A DNA stretch of 64,000 bases, taken from positions 49,413 to 113,412 of the forward strand of contig MFXH01000007.1 of NCBI GenBank assembly GCA_001788795.1, written 5' to 3'. The translations under genes and the position numbers were made by a program. A model generated the notes under the pieces. The model had not been told where the DNA came from. It searched no databases and saw only the letters and a program-made list of their open reading frames with translations. This document shows, piece after piece, positions 55,323-64,000 of this stretch. This DNA comes from Candidatus Peregrinibacteria bacterium RIFOXYA2_FULL_41_18 (GTDB taxonomy: Bacteria; Patescibacteriota; Gracilibacteria; UBA1369; UBA12470). Each line of letters starts with the position of its first letter. The stretch's first letter is position 1.

Positions 55323-56411
55323 CTACTGCGAAGTGACCACGGGCACAAACCATGAGCCATCCCATTTCAATGCATAAATAATCTCATTGGTATTATACTG
55401 AATGAAGTTAATTACTGTGTCATAACGAGGCAATTCCACTGAGTAATTCCCCTCAACGCCTTCACTTATAAGCTCTGGGGCATTCGTTTCGATAGACGCT
55501 TTCGCATTCGCAAGTAAAATATCCATATCAACATTGGCAAATACCTTTTCTGTAATTGGCGTCCATTCGCCATCGCTATATTCCAAAAATTCAAGATCTC
55601 CGAAAACCAGCATTGGTGTCACGGTCGCCTTGGAAACGCCATATACATCATTTCCGCCTGATGTATTTTTGAAAATAGTAAATTCGCAATAATCATACGA
55701 AGGGTACGACTGACCTTCGACGGAAGTATCAGTCCCAACCTTCATGTAATAATTTTCCTCATCATAAACCAAGACCGGATCGCGCATAAAATCGTCACAA
55801 TACTCATTCGGCAAACGATCGAAAATGTCGGCAAGTGTAAGGACTGACTCGTCGACCTGCTCGTCAATTTCATCGCTAAGCGAAATAATCGGTTCACTTA
55901 TCTGTTCATCAATTCCCTCCGAATTAAACTCAATGGAAGAGAAAATTATTTCGAAGTCAGAATTGTTTTGAACATTGAACTCATAAGAATTGCTTCCGGT
56001 ATAAATCGCGAAAGGCTTCTCTAAATCAACTGGCCTATAATAGTAAAACATTTCGCCTTCACTTCCGTTAAGCCCAGTCCCGAATTCAACCGCTACTTCA
56101 TAGTTACGACCGCCGATAGGAATCAAATCCCACTTATTATCTTCAAGGTCTTCAATGCCCGACAAGAAAAATGAAAGCCCTTCGCGATAATACTGACCAT
56201 GGTTAATATAGGCATTTAATTCCCCAGTGGTCGTCTCTTCGTACTCCCAGCAACTTGGCAGGTGGAAATCAATATACTCCCAGCTTACTTCGGAATAATC
56301 GGAAGAAGAATGAATCCATTTACAACGCGTCGTCTCAGGCATCACAACAAAAAAGAAAATTGAAAAAATGATTGCCGATATCATCAGAACGATCAGAATT
56401 GTTTTTTTCAT
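55323..56411 (-). CDS. Membrane-anchored extracellular protein, unknown
   Basis: 362 aa. N-terminal anchor (MKKTILIVLMISAIIFSIFF), then an acidic, Tyr-rich outer region (YEETTTGELNAYINHGQYY, DEIDEQVDESVLTLADIFD) with Cys at RCKW, SCWEY, YCDDF and YCEFT. No family recognised. It is the only gene between the truncated and intact tRNA-Pro copies, so it may be cargo of a small insertion. Confidence 0.65.
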   Translation of the reverse strand: MKKTILIVLMISAIIFSIFFFVVMPETTRCKWIHSSSDYSEVSWEYIDFHLPSCWEYEETTTGELNAYINHGQYYREGLSFFLSGIEDLEDNKWDLIPIGGRNYEVAVEFGTGLNGSEGEMFYYYRPVDLEKPFAIYTGSNSYEFNVQNNSDFEIIFSSIEFNSEGIDEQISEPIISLSDEIDEQVDESVLTLADIFDRLPNEYCDDFMRDPVLVYDEENYYMKVGTDTSVEGQSYPSYDYCEFTIFKNTSGGNDVYGVSKATVTPMLVFGDLEFLEYSDGEWTPITEKVFANVDMDILLANAKASIETNAPELISEGVEGNYSVELPRYDTVINFIQYNTNEIIYALKWDGSWFVPVVTSQ

Positions 56412-56582
56412 AAATATATTTTCGAACCTATTACCTTACTCCCATTGTATGGCATACTTGAAAGTAATGGAAGCCACTAATTCTGTGTGTTTTTGCGTTA
56501 GCCCTCACCTCCTTGTTTTCAAGTTGCAGATAACCTAAAGCAGATTGCTTAAAAATTGGCGAATGGCATAATATTCGCAAAA

Positions 56583-56659
56583 CGGGGTGTAGCGCAGTTG
56601 GCTAGCGCGCAGCGTTCGGGTCGCTGAGGCCGGAGGTTCAAGTCCTCTCACCCCGACCA
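56583..56659 (+). tRNA. tRNA-Pro(CGG)
   Basis: 77 nt. Acceptor CGGGGTG with CACCCCG, discriminator A, encoded CCA. Anticodon CGG in CAGCGTTCGGGTCGCTG. Promoter-like CATAATAT about 15 bp upstream. Confidence 0.95.
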
Positions 56660-56660
56660 G

Positions 56661-56723
56661 AAGCGTAAGGACGCGAAGCATTCCTTACGCAATACTATTA
56701 AGTCGATTGCGTATGCAATCTCC
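56661..56723 (-). ncRNA. Structured element F3, copy c
   Basis: On the minus strand: GGAG, hairpin GATTGC-atac-GCAATC (56720-56705), linker GACTTAATAGTATTGCG, then hairpin GCGTAAGGA/TCCTTACGC (56690-56682 with 56671-56663). The linker is that of copies a and b with one change; the long stem differs in sequence but pairs. Confidence 0.55.
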
Positions 56724-56727
56724 AATC

Positions 56728-57408
56728 ATGAAACTTTCTCTCGATAAATTCTTCTATCTAGGCGTCGTACCTGCTCTGTTTTTTCAGTTCGCAGCCAGTA
56801 TTTTTTATTTCGTTATCGCGCAAGACAGCGCAATATCCGCGTTGATTTATACGGCTACGAAAATTGTAATGATCGTCTGGCCTTTATTTGTTGTGTTTTA
56901 TCTTGGGCGTTCTTATATGCCCGTATTTCAGAAAGTTAAATCATTCTTTTTCCCTATAGTTGTCGGTATTTTTATTTTTGGATTTCTGTTGATTGCCAAT
57001 GTTTTTTTAGCAGATTTGCTAGAGCCGAGTACAGAAATTGTAAAATCGAGACTTGCCGGATACGGACTGCTTGATTATTTTTTCGTTTTCAGCCTTGCGA
57101 TATGTACATTTAACGCACTGTTTGAAGAATATTTCTGGAGATGGTTTGTTTTCCGAGGACTCAATTCCAAACTGAATGTTTATGCCGCTGCGGTAATCGG
57201 TAGCGCCGCTTTTTCAGCTCATCATTTCGTAATTCTATCGCAGGTTTTTAATCCGTTTATTACCGGTATTTTTGGCATTGCGATATTTGGCGCAGGGCTT
57301 ATCTTTTGCGCGCTTTATAAGAAAACAGGGAGTGTTTTTGGCAGTTTTTTCGCTCATTTTGCCGCAGATGCTGCAATTATGTTGGCAATTTATCAGTTAA
57401 TATTCTAG
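56728..57408 (+). CDS. CPBP-family intramembrane metalloprotease
   Basis: 226 aa from the ATG at 56728 (MKLSLDKFFYLGVVP); earlier in-frame starts fall in the F3 element. About seven membrane helices. Active-site motifs: EEYFWRWFVFRGL (EExxxR type), FSAHHFV (FxxxH), and HFAADAA. CPBP proteases (type II CAAX protease/bacteriocin-processing) cut substrates inside the membrane. In CPR they often stand alone. Followed in 8 bp by another membrane gene. Confidence 0.88.
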   Translation: MKLSLDKFFYLGVVPALFFQFAASIFYFVIAQDSAISALIYTATKIVMIVWPLFVVFYLGRSYMPVFQKVKSFFFPIVVGIFIFGFLLIANVFLADLLEPSTEIVKSRLAGYGLLDYFFVFSLAICTFNALFEEYFWRWFVFRGLNSKLNVYAAAVIGSAAFSAHHFVILSQVFNPFITGIFGIAIFGAGLIFCALYKKTGSVFGSFFAHFAADAAIMLAIYQLIF

Positions 57409-57415
57409 TATTTTC

Positions 57416-57889
57416 GTGTTGAAAAAAAATGTCTTAAAAATTATCGCTTCCCTGATTGCAGTTCCGGTTTTCGGCATGATTTTGCTGAATGTGGCTTTTT
57501 TACTTGATGCCTTATATCAATCTGTCGTCAGAACTTGCGTCGGATTTTTCATACCTCTCGGGCCGGATATGAAAATTTATTGGTTCCCACCTTTAATGCA
57601 TATATCTTACCTTGTTATAATTCTCGTAATTACATTTTTTGTTTTTCGATCCAAGCTTGCGGCAATTTATAAAGCAATATTCATGATTGTGCCTTTGGCG
57701 GCGATTTTTGTAACGATGGGAATGTTTCTTTATCAGTGGCCTTATGCCGTTTACTCTGTTGGAGGAATGGTTTTTACAGGTGTAATTTACATGCTTTACA
57801 AGACAAAAAAGCCTTGGATATATTTTTACTCTGCTGCGTTTATAGGCGCAATTATGCTTATGGTTCAGTTATTAGGCGTTGAAATTTAA
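57416..57889 (+). CDS. Four-helix membrane protein, unknown
   Basis: 157 aa. GTG at 57416 or TTG at 57419 must serve as start. About five hydrophobic segments (VLKIIASLIAVPVFGMILL; ISYLVIILVITFFVF; IFMIVPLAAIFVTMGMFL). No family recognised; co-transcribed with the CPBP gene. Confidence 0.55.
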   Translation: MLKKNVLKIIASLIAVPVFGMILLNVAFLLDALYQSVVRTCVGFFIPLGPDMKIYWFPPLMHISYLVIILVITFFVFRSKLAAIYKAIFMIVPLAAIFVTMGMFLYQWPYAVYSVGGMVFTGVIYMLYKTKKPWIYFYSAAFIGAIMLMVQLLGVEI

Positions 57890-57931
57890 ATACTTTCCGT
57901 GTAAATTCCCAGTCTGAATTTAACTTTTTTT

Positions 57932-58684
57932 ATGCAAAAACAACACATACAAATCGCCGACTCTCAGCAGCCTCAATACGATAAACTGCGTCGTCTCGAA
58001 TTCGGCGCGGAAGAATTAGCTTCGGCTTTTATGGAGAAGCCTGTCGGAATAGTTTGTATAGATGAACGCGCCCGTATCGGTCACAAGCCTGTAATAGGTC
58101 TGGCCGGCACGGCGGTTTTGATGACAGATCCTCAAAGAGAAAAATTTATCGCAAATATTCGCGAAGATGGAATTGATCCTTCAGAATTGGAATTTACCCA
58201 GCATGAATCTTGCGGAGCTTGCGGACTTTATTGCAAAGACCATCCTGAAAACACCCCAGAAGAGATGGCTGAAAAATCAGCGAAACATTTGGCTCAGCTG
58301 GCAGGCGCGAAAAAACCTGTTACGCAGATCGGATGGACGAGCGGCTGCGAACACGAGGCAATCGGCGATTCTCACGCGCATCATGCAAGAGTTATTTACG
58401 TCGATGGAACTGGACGATTCAATCCTGCCAAACTTGGATTGCCGGATGGTTTTCTGTTATCTGTTAAGTTTTCGCCCGATTGGGATTATGCAAAAACCGA
58501 GCTCGCTATCGCGCAATCTATTGCGATGGGCGATCACGGACTTGGCAAAGATTATTTCAAAACAAACGGACCGCTGTTGATTGTTCTTGTCGGAGATCCT
58601 TTAAGTTTACGGGAGAAATTCGCCGGTTCGCTTGATTTATATTCGGGACTTGCGGAAGTGCTTGAACTGCCTTACAATGGGTGA
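57932..58684 (+). CDS. Beta-carbonic-anhydrase-like zinc protein
   Basis: 250 aa. Two hallmark segments of the beta-CA fold are in order: VGIVCIDERARIG (the C-x-D-x-R site) and, ~65 residues on, TQHESCGACGLYCKD (the HxxC site). The extra C-terminal region (GWTSGCEHEAIGDSHAHHAR; LSVKFSPDWDYAKTELAIAQS) is not in classic enzymes. It may be a zinc-binding relative without carbonic anhydrase activity. The DUF763 gene follows in 16 bp. Confidence 0.55.
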   Translation: MQKQHIQIADSQQPQYDKLRRLEFGAEELASAFMEKPVGIVCIDERARIGHKPVIGLAGTAVLMTDPQREKFIANIREDGIDPSELEFTQHESCGACGLYCKDHPENTPEEMAEKSAKHLAQLAGAKKPVTQIGWTSGCEHEAIGDSHAHHARVIYVDGTGRFNPAKLGLPDGFLLSVKFSPDWDYAKTELAIAQSIAMGDHGLGKDYFKTNGPLLIVLVGDPLSLREKFAGSLDLYSGLAEVLELPYNG

Positions 58685-58700
58685 GTCTTAACTCACTTCT

Positions 58701-59846
58701 ATGCATCGCGGGGTCGCAACTTTTACGCTTGATTACGGCACTTGTCCGAAGTGGCTTTTTGATAGGATGGTTAAGCTTGGACGTGAGATGGTTGCAATTT
58801 TGGTTGCGGAATACGGGCCTGATGAATTTATAAAAAGAATTGCCGACCCTGTTTGGTTCCAGTCACTCGGAACTGTTTTGGCTTTCGATTGGAATGCGAG
58901 CGGACTTACAACTATTCTTACCGCCGCGCTTAAGGAAGCGATACGCGGACAAGAGCGTTCTCTTGGTGTTTTTATTTGCGGAGGAAAAGGTAAAACTTCT
59001 CTCAAGACTCCCGATCAAATTGAGTCTTGGGCCGGCAGATTGAGCCTTCCCGACAAACAAGCGAAAGGGCTTGTTTATAACTCGCGAATGAGCGCAAAAG
59101 TTGATAGCTCTCTGATACAGGATGGATTCCAGCTTTATCACCATTCGTTCTTTTTTTCCAGAAATGGCGCGTGGGCTGTCGTGCAACAAGGGATGAATAA
59201 GCAGGCTCGGACAGCTCGTAGATACCACTGGTTCTCCGAAAATGCGCGCGATCTGATTCAAGAGCCCCATACTGGGATTATGTCACAGGGTATCGGTAAC
59301 TCGGTGCTAAATATAACGGCTTGCAAGAGCGCCGATAATCGTTCGCTTTCGTTGCAGTTGGTCGATGGAAATTATGTGAGTTTGATGAAAGATATTACAA
59401 TTTTGCGCAAACACTCGTCTTCGCTATCCAGAACGGTATCCGCGTACGCTGCCGGCGATCAGCTTACGCTTCTCGAACTCGAAGATACTGAATTTCATTC
59501 GCATCCTGTTGTGGGGGAAAATTTTTCCCGAAGCAAATATCTTGAAAAAATCTTATGGAAATTGTGCGACAAGAAACCTCGTTCTTACGAAGAGATTGTT
59601 GCAACCGAAGGTGTAGGACCTAAGACGATTCGGGCTTTATCCCTTGTGTCTGAAGTTATTTACGGAGCGAAAGCGTCTTATGAAGATCCCGCGAGGTACA
59701 GCTTCGCGCATGGAGGAAAGGATGCGACTCCATATCCTGTTGATCGTAAGACTTATGACCATAGTATAAATATGTTGAAGCGCGTTGTTGAGAAGATGAA
59801 ATTAAGCTCGAGCGAGAAAAACAGAATTGTCGGTAGCCTATGTTAA
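58701..59846 (+). CDS. DUF763 protein
   Basis: 381 aa. Opens with the family signature RGVATFTLDYGTCPKWLFDRM and continues GRLSLPDKQAKGLVYNSRMSAKVDSS. The C-terminus (YEEIVATEGVGPKTIRALSLVSEVIYG) contains a helix-hairpin-helix-like GVGPKT, implying DNA binding. The family is known from archaea and some bacteria; function is unsettled. Co-directional with the beta-CA-like gene. Confidence 0.85.
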   Translation: MHRGVATFTLDYGTCPKWLFDRMVKLGREMVAILVAEYGPDEFIKRIADPVWFQSLGTVLAFDWNASGLTTILTAALKEAIRGQERSLGVFICGGKGKTSLKTPDQIESWAGRLSLPDKQAKGLVYNSRMSAKVDSSLIQDGFQLYHHSFFFSRNGAWAVVQQGMNKQARTARRYHWFSENARDLIQEPHTGIMSQGIGNSVLNITACKSADNRSLSLQLVDGNYVSLMKDITILRKHSSSLSRTVSAYAAGDQLTLLELEDTEFHSHPVVGENFSRSKYLEKILWKLCDKKPRSYEEIVATEGVGPKTIRALSLVSEVIYGAKASYEDPARYSFAHGGKDATPYPVDRKTYDHSINMLKRVVEKMKLSSSEKNRIVGSLC

Positions 59847-60070
59847 CGTTCATTCAACAATGACATAACCGCCTTCAGCCTTTCATTGACCTCTCTCCTT
59901 GTCGGATGCTCCCATTGCAAAGGCCTCCCTTTCCTTCCGGTTTTTGCCGGAGCAGCAAGATCCAAGGTTCTGTATCTTGCTATTTCCATCGGATCTTTGA
60001 TGTCTTCCCATACCATGCCATGCTTCATATGATGTTTTTTAAGGTTGTTATTATAATGCATCTCTGCCAA
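59843..60070 (-). CDS. Hypothetical protein, 75 aa
   Basis: Basic and soluble (HYNNNLKKHHMKHGMVWEDI, APAKTGRKGRPLQWEHPTRR), ending in a helix (NERLKAVMSLLNER). Convergent with DUF763, overlapping it by four bases. Divergent from the csoR promoter. No family recognised. Confidence 0.5.
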   Translation of the reverse strand: MAEMHYNNNLKKHHMKHGMVWEDIKDPMEIARYRTLDLAAPAKTGRKGRPLQWEHPTRREVNERLKAVMSLLNER

Positions 60071-60080
60071 AAAATTACAC

Positions 60081-60140
60081 TTGATTACACCACCGTACTG
60101 GCGTATACTACCATTAGACCTACACCCTAGGTATAGGTCT
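60081..60140 (+). promoter_or_regulatory. csoR-copper operon promoter and operator
   Basis: TTGATT (60081-60086), 17 bp, TATACT (60104-60109), followed by inverted repeat AGACCTA (60116-60122) with TAGGTCT (60134-60140). The palindrome covers the expected transcription start, ideal for repression by CsoR, and its A/T-rich centre with ACC/GGT arms suits this regulator family. Confidence 0.75.
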
Positions 60141-60170
60141 TAACGGATTAAACTACTAACCAAAGCATTC

Positions 60171-60443
60171 ATGCACGCAAAAAGAGATTTGGCCGTAATA
60201 AGCTTCAAAAAGGCTCTCGGAACGCTAAGTAAAGTGCTTGAAATGGCCGAGAACGGCGAGTATTGCATAGACATTATGCAGCAAAATCTTGCCGCAATCG
60301 GGCTCCTTAAGTCCGCCCATCAATCTCTGATGGAAGGGCATTTGAACAGCTGTTTCAAGAGCGCAATGGAGTCGGCTTCACCGAAAAAGAAGCAGGATAT
60401 GATTGATGAGATTTTAAAAGTCACCAAATTATCAAATAAATAA
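60171..60443 (+). CDS. csoR: CsoR/RcnR-type copper-sensing repressor
   Basis: 90 aa, all-helical DUF156. Metal ligands of the CsoR type: Cys in ENGEYCIDIMQQ, His in LLKSAHQSLMEGHLNSCF and Cys in that same stretch (C-x24-25-H-x3-C order). Apo-CsoR represses and Cu(I) releases. Followed in 4 bp by the HMA-UreH-cupredoxin gene, making it an autoregulated first gene of the operon. Confidence 0.9.
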   Translation: MHAKRDLAVISFKKALGTLSKVLEMAENGEYCIDIMQQNLAAIGLLKSAHQSLMEGHLNSCFKSAMESASPKKKQDMIDEILKVTKLSNK

Positions 60444-60447
60444 ATTT

Positions 60448-61797
60448 ATGAAAGAACAAATATACTATATTAAAGGCATGCATTGCGCTTCCTGCGAAGT
60501 TATTATCGAGAAACAACTGCTCGCAATTGACGGAGTGGAGTTCGCCGACGCATCGCTTTCTACTGGTAAGGTTGTTGTCGGATATAGAAACGGCAAGCCA
60601 CATATCGAACATCTAAACCGTTTATTCAAAGAGCTCGGATACGCTTTTTCCGAGAAACCTTTTGCGCCAGATGAAGGGTTTTGGACGTCGCTTGTCGGCC
60701 CTGCAATGGCGGCCGGCGTTATAATATTTCTATTCCTTAGCCTTGATAATCTCGGACTTACGAGTCTTATAACTGTCAATTCTTCAAGTCCGCTCGGTGC
60801 GTTCTTTGTTTTCGGTCTTATCGCCGGATTATCAACCTGTGCCGCTCTCGTCGGAGGCCTTATACTTTCGCTATCCAAGCAATGGAACGAGAGATATGCT
60901 CACGGCAATTCGATTATCGAAAGGGCCGAACCGCATTTCATGTTTAATGTAGGAAGGATTATTTCTTATGGAATTTTTGGTGCGGTTTTGGGACTGATAG
61001 GTAAAAAACTCCAGATTACTCAGGATTTCACATCCATTCTGGTACTCATTGTTTCCGCTATTATGTTCGCCCTCGCAATGCAAATGCTTGGCGTTAAGGC
61101 TTTTTCCAAATTTCAAATCGCTCTCCCAAAAAGTATAACTCACCGCATAGCCGACGAGTCAAAGCCGGAAGGCAAATATACGCCTTTTATAACCGGCGCA
61201 CTGACCTTCTTCCTGCCTTGCGGGTTTACAATAATATCTCAAGGAGTGGCTATCTTGTCGGGCAGCGCCGTTAAGGGTGGGTTGATTATGGCGTTTTTCG
61301 CTCTCGGCACTATGATCCCTCTTTTATTTATCGGCATAACCAGTACAAAAATGTTAACCACAAATTTGGCGGAAAAATTCCTCAAAACCGCCGGCATCTT
61401 GATTTTGTTTTTTGTTGTTTATAACTTGAACGTTCAATTCGGACTATCAAGATATTTAACCGACAATGCAAGCTCTACCACAACGACCCAAACTGCTACG
61501 GTCGCGACTTCAAACGGCGACGAGCAGGTTATAAAAACCGTTTACACTTCGGAAAACGATATTGTCCCAAGTTCTTTCGAGGTGAAAAAGGGAACTCCCG
61601 TAAGGTTCGAAGTCGATGTGCAGGATAACGGATCCGGATGTATGAGTACGATAATGGTTCCGGGGCTTTATGACGACCCTCAATATTTGAGTGCGGGCGA
61701 AACCCTTATTATGGAATTTACGCCGACCAAAACAGGAACTTATCAAATTACGTGCGCCATGGGCGTACCTAGGGGAACCATAATTGTAACCGAATAA
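60448..61797 (+). CDS. Copper protein: HMA domain + UreH/DsbD-like membrane domain + cupredoxin domain
   Basis: 449 aa. Residues 1-68: heavy-metal-associated domain with GMHCASC (Cys13/Cys16). ~75-345: six-helix UreH/SulfE/DsbD-like domain with Cys and Pro in its helices (GLIAGLSTCAALVGGLILS, GALTFFLPCGFTIISQGVAI). ~365-449: cupredoxin-like beta domain with ligands His-less but Cys/Met-containing (NGSGCMSTIMVPGL, YQITCAMGVPRG). A copper delivery or export route between membrane faces is inferred. Confidence 0.85.
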   Translation: MKEQIYYIKGMHCASCEVIIEKQLLAIDGVEFADASLSTGKVVVGYRNGKPHIEHLNRLFKELGYAFSEKPFAPDEGFWTSLVGPAMAAGVIIFLFLSLDNLGLTSLITVNSSSPLGAFFVFGLIAGLSTCAALVGGLILSLSKQWNERYAHGNSIIERAEPHFMFNVGRIISYGIFGAVLGLIGKKLQITQDFTSILVLIVSAIMFALAMQMLGVKAFSKFQIALPKSITHRIADESKPEGKYTPFITGALTFFLPCGFTIISQGVAILSGSAVKGGLIMAFFALGTMIPLLFIGITSTKMLTTNLAEKFLKTAGILILFFVVYNLNVQFGLSRYLTDNASSTTTTQTATVATSNGDEQVIKTVYTSENDIVPSSFEVKKGTPVRFEVDVQDNGSGCMSTIMVPGLYDDPQYLSAGETLIMEFTPTKTGTYQITCAMGVPRGTIIVTE

Positions 61798-61801
61798 TTT
61801 T

Positions 61802-62008
61802 ATGAAAAATATTCAACTCAAAATCGAAGGAATGCATTGCGCATCTTGCGCCAAAATCATTGAGATGGAGCTGTCCGATCTGAAAGGCATTTCAAAGGTT
61901 AATGTTTCTTTCGCCGACAAGACAGCAGCCGTCAGTTTTGACGAAGAGAAGTTGAGCGAAAAAGAGATTGCCGAGACAATAAAAAAAGCAGGATATAAAA
62001 TTTTATAA
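61802..62008 (+). CDS. copZ: CopZ-type copper chaperone
   Basis: 68 aa, a single HMA domain (ferredoxin-like fold) with GMHCASC (Cys13/Cys16) and the typical C-terminal KAGYKI. Shuttles Cu(I) to the P-type ATPase encoded 11 bp downstream. Confidence 0.92.
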   Translation: MKNIQLKIEGMHCASCAKIIEMELSDLKGISKVNVSFADKTAAVSFDEEKLSEKEIAETIKKAGYKIL

Positions 62009-62019
62009 CAAATTCAAAT

Positions 62020-64000
62020 ATGCAAAATATAAGCTTGAAAATATCCGGGATGCATTGCGCTTCCTGCGAAAAAATCATAAGCATGGAGGTGCATGAACTA
62101 CCCGGTGTTGCCAATTTTATAGTCAGCGCAAAAACCGGCATGGCCTCTTTCACGCTCGATACGCAAAAAAACAAACCTGAGGATGTTATCGCCGCCATAA
62201 AAAAGGCGGGCTATACCGCCTCGATCACAGAGTCTCTGCCGTCTCAAAACAATATCGTAGCTGTAAAATCACAAACTGCACCAAGCGGCCAACCTTTCAA
62301 AATCAAGCTGGAGTCTCAAATCGAGGCTGACGGCAAAGTTCATGAGGATCAATCTGGCAACCCATATTTCGAAGGTAAAATCAAAAACAATAAAACCGCC
62401 GAATTTGTCATACCTGAAAATAATCCTGAGCTGAAAAAGCTTGCCGAGAAACTCGGCACCACCACCAATTTGATAAGTCTGTTTGAGTCAGTCGGTCACG
62501 TCTTAACGCAAAAAAAACAACCTGAAACTAACTGTATTTTGCCCGCGACCGGCAGTAATCAAGGCGGTAATCAGCGCGTCAATCTTTCTCTGTTCGGGAT
62601 GCATTGCTCATCTTGCGCGAATATCATTGAACGATCTCTTAAAAAAGTTCCCGGAGTGAAACAGGCAAGTGTTAATTTCGCCGCGGAAAAGGCTTTGGTT
62701 GTTTTTGATGGATCGGTTTCCGGACCACAGGATTTGATAAATGCCGTAAATCATGCCGGATACAAGGCTGAACTCATAAATTCTAAAGATTCCGGCTACG
62801 AACAGCGAAAACGAGATGAAGAAATTTCGTCGTATTTTAAAAAATTCGTAATAAGCGCCGTCTTAAGCTTGCCCATGGTTTATTTCATGATGCTTGATTT
62901 CTTCGCGATACCGGGCAAAGACACAGTATTGCCTTATGTCGGCATTATCTCTCTTATTCTTACTGCTCCCATACAATTTATAATCGGTGCCGGTTTCTAT
63001 AAAGGGATGTGGTCTTCTCTAAAAATGAAGACTTCGAACATGGACACCTTGATTGCAATCGGTACTTCGACCGCGTTTTTCTACAGCTTGGTGAATTTCA
63101 TAATATATTTTTATAAAAACGGTTCGCTAATCGGCATAGGTGGGAAAATCCCCGAACTTTATTTCGAAACCGCCGCTTTTTTGATCACATTTGTAACCCT
63201 TGGCAAATGGCTTGAAATACGCACAAAAGGCAAAACAGGCGATGCCATAAAAAAACTTATGGGCTTGCAGGCGAAAACCGCGAGAGTCATTCGCAACGGT
63301 AGCACTCGCGACATACCGATCGAGGATGTTGTTCATGGAGATGTTATATTGGTGCGCCCTGGTGAAAAAATCCCTGTCGATGGAAAAATAACCAAAGGCT
63401 CTAGCGCAATAGATGAGTCCATGATTACCGGCGAAAGCATCCCCGTCGAAAAACAGGTCGGCGATATGGTTATAGGTAGCACCGTAAATAAAACCGGCAG
63501 TTTTGAATTTGTTGCAATGCGCGTCGGATCCGAGACCGCGCTCGCCCAAATAATTCGCCTTATCGAAGAAGCTCAAGGCTCCAAGGCTCCGATTCAGGGC
63601 TTTGCCGATAAGATTTCTTCCGTTTTCGTTCCCACTGTCATCGCTATTGCGATTATAACTTTTTTGACTTGGTATTTCTTCCTTGGAGCAGGGTTGTCGT
63701 TTTCTCTTATGGCGTTCACGGCTGTCATCGTTATCGCTTGCCCTTGTGCGCTCGGATTGGCAACTCCTACATCATTAATGGTCGGGACCGGAAAGGGTGC
63801 TGAGTATGGCATTTTGATAAAAGGCGGTGAACCCCTTGAGTCCGCTTGCAACATAAATGCCGTAGTTTTTGATAAGACCGGTACTCTTACAAACGGGAAG
63901 CCTGAGGTTACCGATATAATCGCTTTTGAAAATATCGATGAAGATGAGGTTTTGGCTGTTTCCGCCAGTCTTGAAAAATTATCCGAACATGCTTTGGCCG
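62020..64000 (+). CDS. copA: Copper-exporting P1B-type ATPase (3' end beyond window)
   Basis: At least 660 codons, no stop before base 64000. First HMA domain GMHCASC (Cys13/Cys16). A ~110-residue linker domain of unusual length ([20 protein letters not shown]). Second HMA GMHCSSC. Then the P-type core: membrane helices, the actuator TGES ([11 protein letters not shown]), CPC ion motif (Cys574/Cys576) in [15 protein letters not shown], and phosphorylation site DKTGT (Asp618). The ATP-binding part is beyond the edge. Pumps Cu(I) out; the CPC motif fits Cu+/Ag+ specificity. Confidence 0.94.
   Translation, partial: MQNISLKISGMHCASCEKIISMEVHELPGVANFIVSAKTGMASFTLDTQKNKPEDVIAAIKKAGYTASITESLPSQNNIVAVKSQTAPSGQPFKIKLESQIEADGKVHEDQSGNPYFEGKIKNNKTAEFVIPENNPELKKLAEKLGTTTNLISLFESVGHVLTQKKQPETNCILPATGSNQGGNQRVNLSLFGMHCSSCANIIERSLKKVPGVKQASVNFAAEKALVVFDGSVSGPQDLINAVNHAGYKAELINSKDSGYEQRKRDEEISSYFKKFVISAVLSLPMVYFMMLDFFAIPGKDTVLPYVGIISLILTAPIQFIIGAGFYKGMWSSLKMKTSNMDTLIAIGTSTAFFYSLVNFIIYFYKNGSLIGIGGKIPELYFETAAFLITFVTLGKWLEIRTKGKTGDAIKKLMGLQAKTARVIRNGSTRDIPIEDVVHGDVILVRPGEKIPVDGKITKGSSAIDESMITGESIPVEKQVGDMVIGSTVNKTGSFEFVAMRVGSETALAQIIRLIEEAQGSKAPIQGFADKISSVFVPTVIAIAIITFLTWYFFLGAGLSFSLMAFTAVIVIACPCALGLATPTSLMVGTGKGAEYGILIKGGEPLESACNINAVVFDKTGTLTNGKPEVTDIIAFENIDEDEVLAVSASLEKLSEHALA

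Overview
The window reads as a chromosome segment of a Patescibacteria/CPR-type bacterium, with the Peregrinibacteria side of that radiation as my best guess (inference, no database check). Small membrane families common in that radiation (DUF378, DUF5652, a TrbC/VirB2-like pilin), a Gram-positive-like envelope (MurA, MurB, L,D-transpeptidase, SLH and LPXTG proteins) and tightly packed genes point there. TGA is used as an ordinary stop (for example pcrA), so this is not a lineage that reads UGA as glycine. Most starts have no Shine-Dalgarno; they follow A/T-rich leaders, and several promoters are extended -10 (TGnTATAAT) types, some so close to the ATG that the mRNA may be leaderless.

Layout. 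1-8 kb: an edge-truncated secreted Tyr/Cys-rich repeat protein, an L,D-transpeptidase, an O-antigen-polymerase-like protein with TPRs, and PcrA helicase. 8-18 kb: an M41-like metalloprotease without an AAA domain, YmdB, an S41 protease, tRNA-Ser(UGA), small membrane proteins, an RRM protein, PPC, TspO, pabA with a pabB-pabC fusion, and a CarS-like enzyme. 18-27 kb: tRNA-Ser(GCU), a dense patch of structured non-coding elements, Fic, tRNA-Ser(CGA), DedA, MFS, a radical SAM pair, TrmB and a flavoprotein. 26.8-33 kb: an ECF sigma factor directly followed by a giant membrane-anchored alpha-2-macroglobulin-like protein carrying a Hint (intein-like) domain at the bait-region position and lacking the thioester. 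33-46 kb: DUF1624, ArgS, an SLH/LTD protein, an FN3/LPXTG protein, a ComEC-like MBL protein, MurA, an NlpC/P60-like protein, tRNA-Tyr and tRNA-Thr, a YbaK-like editing protein, MurB, a pilin and a PRC-barrel protein. 46-57 kb: a large unknown acidic-protein operon, tRNA-Pro(UGG), ClpP-like and transglutaminase-like proteins, a broken rimO, an HNH protein, a deoxyhypusine synthase-like protein, and a small island between a truncated and a complete tRNA-Pro(CGG). 57-64 kb: a CPBP protease, a beta-carbonic-anhydrase-like protein, DUF763, and a copper operon (CsoR, HMA-UreH-cupredoxin fusion, CopZ, CopA running off the edge).

The most unusual content is (i) the sigma factor / alpha-2-macroglobulin / Hint unit, which looks like a self-processing envelope sensor, and (ii) several families of dispersed structured elements. 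F1 has three copies whose four stems all differ in sequence but still pair. F2 has two copies, each directly after a tRNA gene and ending in a duplicate of that tRNA's 3' end. F3 has three copies. F4 is a tandem pair of hairpins. Two short repeat families (A and B) sit on gene 3' ends, and family A supplies the stop codon of two genes.
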